Origin: Thalassia testudinum
Taxonomy: Eukaryota; Streptophyta; Magnoliopsida; Alismatales; Hydrocharitaceae
Assembly (NCBI GenBank): GCA_037157565.1
Contig: JAZHRO010000002.1
Location: forward strand, 80,135,501-80,199,500
Reading direction: 5' to 3'
DNA length: 64,000 nt
The translations under genes and the position numbers were made by a program. Shown piece after piece: positions 59,422 through 64,000 of this stretch. A model generated the notes under the pieces. The model saw only the letters and a program-made list of their open reading frames with translations. It had not been told where the DNA came from and searched no databases. Numbering within the stretch: position 1 is the first letter of the stretch; each line of letters starts with the position of its first letter.

Positions 59422-61335
59422 CTAAAGAACCTGCAAATCAGGTTCAAGGATTATAGAAATAGGCCCTAAAAATGAGCAAACTAATGCCAACCTAGAAAAT
59501 AGGTAACCTAGGATGTTGACGAGCTGATGATGAATCTCGATAGCAAATGCTCGCCCAACTAGGATGGGAATAAAATCTTCCCAGGTCACCAGAAGAGGTT
59601 CTAAAGGATAAACTGGCATAACAACCTCCAAAGGGGTAGGGGGAGGATGACAAGGATCCTCCAAAATGAATGGGGAAGGAATGGTGCAGAGATAAACCCC
59701 CAGGGCAATGGACTGACTAAAGAAATCGTCAATCCATACCCGATACTCCATTACAACAAATATTGATTTGTTAAGCCCCCCGATCAGAACAAACATGAGC
59801 AAATCTTTAAGGCAAGGATCGTCTAGGGTGTCCAAGTTTCGAGGTTGCGAGATGGCCATAAGATCTAGGTTGGATTTAATCAGCTTGGTGTCCATCCCTA
59901 ACACTCTTTCTAAATCCTCAATTGCATCCCTAACATTCCTTGCACCATCACATGTATCTTCCAGCACTTCATCAGGAGTCACAATTTCGCCTTCAGACAT
60001 AAGCGAATCGGAGGGTGACTTCGAATCAAATGAAGGCAGGTTGGAAGCAACAAATCTAGGGATTATCCTATCAATGTCATCCCTGGGTTCTTGTTCTTTA
60101 CTCAAATCTTCCCTGGAGTCTAGATGTGAATCCACATAAATCTTAGAAGTTGCTTCCAAATTTTCCATTATTTCATTATGAGGAGAAATATCATCAATGG
60201 GTGTGCTAAGGAAACTTAATTTGGTCAAATTTGTGACATCCTCAGGGGCTAACTCTTCAAATAAGACATAATCACCCTTAGTGTCACTCCAAATTTTGAA
60301 TGTAGGTTCCTCATATAATTCGTCTTTCTCCTCATCATATGATTCATCATATACCCGAGGCCTAGAATCATTTAATATCTCAGCAGATCCCCTAGGGTAC
60401 TCTATCTGAGGTAAATGGTTTACATTGGTAACATCGGACCCCTCAGATAGGTCAATTTCTTCAGGGTTAGGTTCCCTAAGGGTGGGCTTGAGTTCCATCT
60501 CGTGATCAGAAGGGAGGGTAGGATTAACAACTTGACTTCGACCCACTTCATCAAATGTCACGAAAATACTATCATATGGGTCGAGGTCTTCCAATGATAC
60601 CATCATTCCCTTCTTTTGACTCCAATATAATTCAGGTGGATACTCAACCTTATCATCATCTTCCTCGGGTTGCCACCTTTCTTCATCCAATGCATAGCTA
60701 CTTTCATATGTATCTTCCTCCCACTTAAGGCGTGGATCTCTCAAGGAAGTGTCATCTAATGGGGAGGTTTCAAAATCAATCCTCGAAAAGTAGCTATTCT
60801 CCCTTACATAATCCCCGAAATTTTCCTCCAACTTAAAGTGTAGCTCTCCCACGAGAGATGCATCTATTGTAGAGGGGTGTACGTCATCCTCAATGGGGAA
60901 GATTGGGTGGCTAATTTCATCTCTTTCTTGTTGGCCTGCTCTCGAAGATTCTCCTAACAATTCAATCATTTCGTTTTGCATTTTCTGTATTTCCATCTTT
61001 AAGGAGGAGAGGTCATTTCTATCATGAGAGAAGTCAGGCTCAGGCTTATAGTACCCAGGAGTGTCTGTCCAACCATTATAATTATTCAGGGAGGGTAGGT
61101 TGGGTATTTCTATGGTGTGTGGGATATTGGGCAAAGCAAATCCCACTCCTAGGTTCCGCTCATTGATTTGGGGCTTAACCAGGCCAATACTCCTATAATA
61201 GGAGTAAAACGGATCCCAATGATTGTCATTATGTCCATCAAAGGATGGACCATCTCGGTGTATGGGATCGAAGAGTGCAGAGTGGGGGTGAGGGTGTGGG
61301 CAAGATGTGAAAGGATGAAAATCAATGTGGTCCAT
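59422..61335 (-). CDS. Intact 637-residue acidic ORF of a non-autonomous LTR element, function unknown
   Basis: The only long uninterrupted frame in the window. Residues 1-105 are His/Pro/Tyr/Asn-rich. Residues ~108-130 (SSLKMEIQKMQNEMIELLG) look like a short coiled coil. A long Glu/Asp-rich region follows. Within it one motif occurs twice about 110 residues apart, as WSQKKGMMVSLEDLDPYD and WSDTKGDYVLFEELAPED. The last ~110 residues are hydrophobic with a possible membrane segment near the end. No CCHC, retropepsin, RT, RNase H or integrase motif is seen. Layout and position match the broken ORF at 41686-43515. It is free of stops although the LTRs have diverged by ~5%, so selection or chance must be tested. 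It could also be a remodelled gag or an envelope-like protein; I cannot tell. Confidence 0.6.
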   Translation of the reverse strand: MDHIDFHPFTSCPHPHPHSALFDPIHRDGPSFDGHNDNHWDPFYSYYRSIGLVKPQINERNLGVGFALPNIPHTIEIPNLPSLNNYNGWTDTPGYYKPEPDFSHDRNDLSSLKMEIQKMQNEMIELLGESSRAGQQERDEISHPIFPIEDDVHPSTIDASLVGELHFKLEENFGDYVRENSYFSRIDFETSPLDDTSLRDPRLKWEEDTYESSYALDEERWQPEEDDDKVEYPPELYWSQKKGMMVSLEDLDPYDSIFVTFDEVGRSQVVNPTLPSDHEMELKPTLREPNPEEIDLSEGSDVTNVNHLPQIEYPRGSAEILNDSRPRVYDESYDEEKDELYEEPTFKIWSDTKGDYVLFEELAPEDVTNLTKLSFLSTPIDDISPHNEIMENLEATSKIYVDSHLDSREDLSKEQEPRDDIDRIIPRFVASNLPSFDSKSPSDSLMSEGEIVTPDEVLEDTCDGARNVRDAIEDLERVLGMDTKLIKSNLDLMAISQPRNLDTLDDPCLKDLLMFVLIGGLNKSIFVVMEYRVWIDDFFSQSIALGVYLCTIPSPFILEDPCHPPPTPLEVVMPVYPLEPLLVTWEDFIPILVGRAFAIEIHHQLVNILGYLFSRLALVCSFLGPISIILEPDLQVL

Positions 61336-62623
61336 TCTAACTCACACCTCAATCAGAATTCCCTAAGCAAAACACAATTCAAAAAGGACTTTTTAGGTCT
61401 TTCCCAATTTAGGCTTTCGATTTTAAGTCAGATTGTAGGTGACAATACAATTTGTTCAATCAATTTACGCGCTTATTGTTGACCTACGACTCGCCTAAGA
61501 AGACCTAGTTAGAGCTTAGGTGTTCTTCCCTAAATCTCAAATGGTAGAGCAACTCCAAAGACGGAAGATCGAGGGATGCAAGTAGGCCTAAGCCTTCCTT
61601 TGAAGCTGTGCTTTCGCAGTGCTTCTCAACTACCCCCAAAAATTTGTGACAGGGTATCCCCCTCTTTGGATTTACAAAACCTTTGATCTCAAGTTCTAAA
61701 CACTTCAGAATCCAATGATAGGAGGGCTCTTGTCCTAGTATTTCCAAACCTAAAGAGTGTCTAAAAGCGTGCCGTGGTGCAAGAGATATAAGTGTGCATA
61801 CACCGCAAAAGATTTTGAATTTTGAATCGCATGCCAAGTTTGAAAATTAAACCTTGGTTTTTAAAATGTCCCTCCTTTAATTAGTCCTTTTTCTAGAAAA
61901 TATGTGACCACTTGTTAGATCTATTCAATACAGATTAGGTGGTCTTGAAATTAGTCCAAATGCATTTGCATGACAGGTAGAAATGCAAAGTTAGAAGTGC
62001 ATACCTGATTCCAGCATTCTTCATGCAATATGTAAGACAAAAATTAGATCAAGATGCTGCTCATTCAATCCTAAATGATTCGACCTAAGGGCAAGCAGCT
62101 TCTAGCAGATAGCTCGTTTTCTTTGTTTTTATTTTTTTTTAACTACTTATGCACAAGCAAATTAAAGGGTAAACAATCCACAAAATAAATTAAAAACCTA
62201 AATCTAAAGAAAAGGGAACAGGCTCCTAAAAATTACCCAACATGGGCCTAAAACAAAATCGGGGAACAAACCCCTCAACTGTACCCTAGAACAAGGGTTT
62301 CAAACCAAATGTGCAATGAAAAATTAAGTCTAAAGTCTTAATCCTATTCTAATCAAATCAGCGACTAAATGTACAGAGATAATCGTTGTGTCCTCATCCT
62401 TCCCCTCCTTTGTAAGGTAGCTCGATCAATTTCTCCTTTGGCAATGTCAAGGGTCGCCTCTCACGATAGCTGGTGTGATTGCGAGTTGTAGAATGTGTGT
62501 CGCAGATCGTTGCACTCGCCTTTCTCTAATTCTTCGCACAGAAAAAAAAATAATAAATGGTCAGATCACTATGCAATGAGAAATAATCAGAAATGAAATC
62601 AGGTGAAATTATTGCGTTTGTTG
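61336..62623 (-). other. 5' leader of the second non-autonomous element
   Basis: 1.3 kb between PBS and ORF with no supported coding frame (a 110-codon stretch at 61505-61837 has no features). A T-rich run at 62120-62142 resembles the T-rich runs near 28080 and 44390 in the leaders of the other two elements. Confidence 0.5.
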
Positions 62624-62643
62624 CCTCCCCGGCAACGGCGCCA
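62624..62643 (-). other. Primer-binding site, tRNA-Asp type
   Basis: Minus-strand TGGCGCCGTTGCCGGGGAGG, two bases inside the 5' LTR; the cleanest PBS in the window. Confidence 0.92.
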
Positions 62644-62645
62644 TT

Positions 62646-64000
62646 TGATAAGTCGATTTTCGATTTTGAATAATGTGATTAAGATGATCTGTCGTTTTAG
62701 TAACAAAGTGGTGGAAAATCGCTTAACAAAATAATTACAATAAAAATTACCACTCACAGAAGAGCGGGTCGTGTCCACTGGGAGGCAATGATGCAATAAA
62801 CACTCGATTATTTCGTATTCTTTCAATTAAATGCGAAATCCATAATCAAATCCGACATAAAATGCGATGGAAAGAAGATGCACAATAACTCAAAAATATA
62901 AGGGTATATGTGTAATTTTTCCTCACTGAAATATTCAATAAATATGTGATGATTTTATGTAATTTTCAATTGACATGTATGAGAGAAAATTTGTGCATAT
63001 TTTAATCCCAAAACTAATGTTAAAACATGTGAATATCAATAACCACGTAATTATCAGAAAGAATGAGTATGCAGTCACAATTTCACCATAATAAAATAAT
63101 CATAAATTAAAATTGATTTTGGTGGCAATGGCATTCAAATGTAATTTTTAATTAACACAAAAACAGGGGATTTTACCTCTCTCCTCTTTGCGCATGGGAG
63201 AGAGGTTCAATCAAGGAGAGACTCCTACAGGAGGTTGGCTGAAGCAAGGTCGTCGTAGTGGTGGCAGCCGTGCGTCGTGAGATGGCCAGAGCTGGCCTGC
63301 CGGAGGAGAGGAGTGGCGATGGTGGAGGAGCTGCTACTGCCGCACGTGCTGCAGATGCGCGGAGACGTAGAGGCGTGGGTGCACGGACGCTCTACATAGT
63401 GCACAGGCACGCGCGGGCGTGGGTGTGGCACCGGCTACAGGTGCTGCAGGAAAGCGCTGGAAGTGGGCTTGCGGAGGTGCAGAAGTGTAGTGGCACTGGA
63501 GGTGGGCGCACGGAGGTGGGTGCGCGGATTGCTGGCTCGCTGAGCGCACACTGTGGTGAGCAGAGGTGCGGAAGTGCAGTGGCACTGGAGGTGGGCGCGC
63601 GGAGGTGGGTGTGCATTATGCAGGCTAGGATGGAGGCGCATGGTGAGGCGCTGCAGGGAGGTGCTGGAGGTGGGCACGCGAATTCTGCAGAATGGGTTGG
63701 AGGCAAGGTGCGCTGGAGAAGTTGATGAGGCGCGGGTTCTGCAGGCTAGCTGGAAGCGCGTGGTGAGTCTGATGGAGCAGGGACAGGCACTGCTGGCGCG
63801 TTTGCTGAGGGTGAAGTGAGCGCGAGCGCGGTGGTTTGCAGGCAATGCTAGAGGTTCTGGTGGAGATGAGGAGGCACGGGCATTCTGAAGGCAAAGGGTG
63901 CTGTGAGCAGCTGGCGTGCGGTGTGCAGGGTCTGATGGAAGTGGGCGTGAGTTGCTGGCTGAGGTGAAGAGTTGCAGAGACTCTTTGGCGGTGTAGGCTG
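62646..64000 (-). repeat. 5' LTR of the second non-autonomous element (partial)
   Basis: Aligns over its visible 1355 bp with 56226-57580. It includes the AT-rich terminal third and the G-rich GGAGGTG repeat tract from 63220 on. It is cut by the window end. Confidence 0.93.

Larger units (their letters stand above)
56226..64000 (-). mobile_element. Second non-autonomous Athila-related element, minus strand (right end outside window)
   Basis: The 3' LTR is 56226-58110 and the 5' LTR starts at 62646 and runs off the window. The internal region is 58111-62645 (4535 bp) with PBS, polypurine tract and a single long ORF. It is inserted in the protease of the older fragment at 54981-56225; the left target base run is GAGGG, and the right copy is not visible. 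No gag or pol motifs. The LTR is unrelated by eye to the 18735 and 38664 LTRs, but PBS and polypurine tracts match theirs. Confidence 0.9.

Overview
The window is repeat-packed nuclear DNA from a flowering plant with a transposon-rich genome; I cannot name the species. The evidence is nested plant-type LTR retrotransposons (Athila-like Ty3/gypsy with primer-binding sites matching tRNA-Asp, and Tekay/Del-like LTRs), a CACTA DNA transposon with TNP2 and Ptta/En/Spm proteins, and solo LTRs with exact 5-bp target duplications. I found no host protein gene, rRNA, functional tRNA or CRISPR array.

Layout. 1-4701 is one copy of a very large (~5 kb) LTR. 4702-~6980 looks like part of a Tekay-type LTR. 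~6981-8019 is unclassified backbone. 8020-18595 is a decayed CACTA transposon (3-bp TSD TTC), itself hit by a solo LTR (14905-16736, TSD ATATA). 18735-29705 is a complete Athila-like element on the minus strand (TSD CCCAT) with gag-PR-RT-RNaseH-IN broken by about eleven stops and one frameshift. 29944-31855 is a solo LTR (TSD TATTA). 31861-34650 holds LTR-like and acidic-ORF remnants. 35274-36690 is a solo LTR (TSD GTAAC) inside an older LTR remnant. 36696-38658 is unclassified. 38664-46459 is a complete non-autonomous Athila-related element on the minus strand (TSD ACGAC). ~46465-54639 is a second copy of the ~5 kb LTR, split by a Tekay-like solo LTR (48235-51003) and followed by a PBS. 54981-56225 is an antisense PR-RT fragment. 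56226 to beyond 64000 is a second non-autonomous element on the minus strand, carrying an intact 637-codon ORF with no recognisable gag or pol domain.

How the parts relate. The coding Athila-like element and the two non-coding-type elements share the tRNA-Asp PBS, the GCATGGGGGTA-type polypurine tract next to the 3' LTR and a second polypurine tract just after the ORF. The first two also share leader and 3' untranslated blocks. This looks like a family of parasites of one replication machinery. Their LTR promoters share unusual architecture: a tRNA-like A box/B box pair with 29-30 bp between the boxes, lying about 365 bp upstream of the TATA box, GATC-centred hairpins, and in one family a perfect palindrome 56-57 bp upstream of the TATA box. 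These shared promoter and RNA features are the most interesting part of the window.
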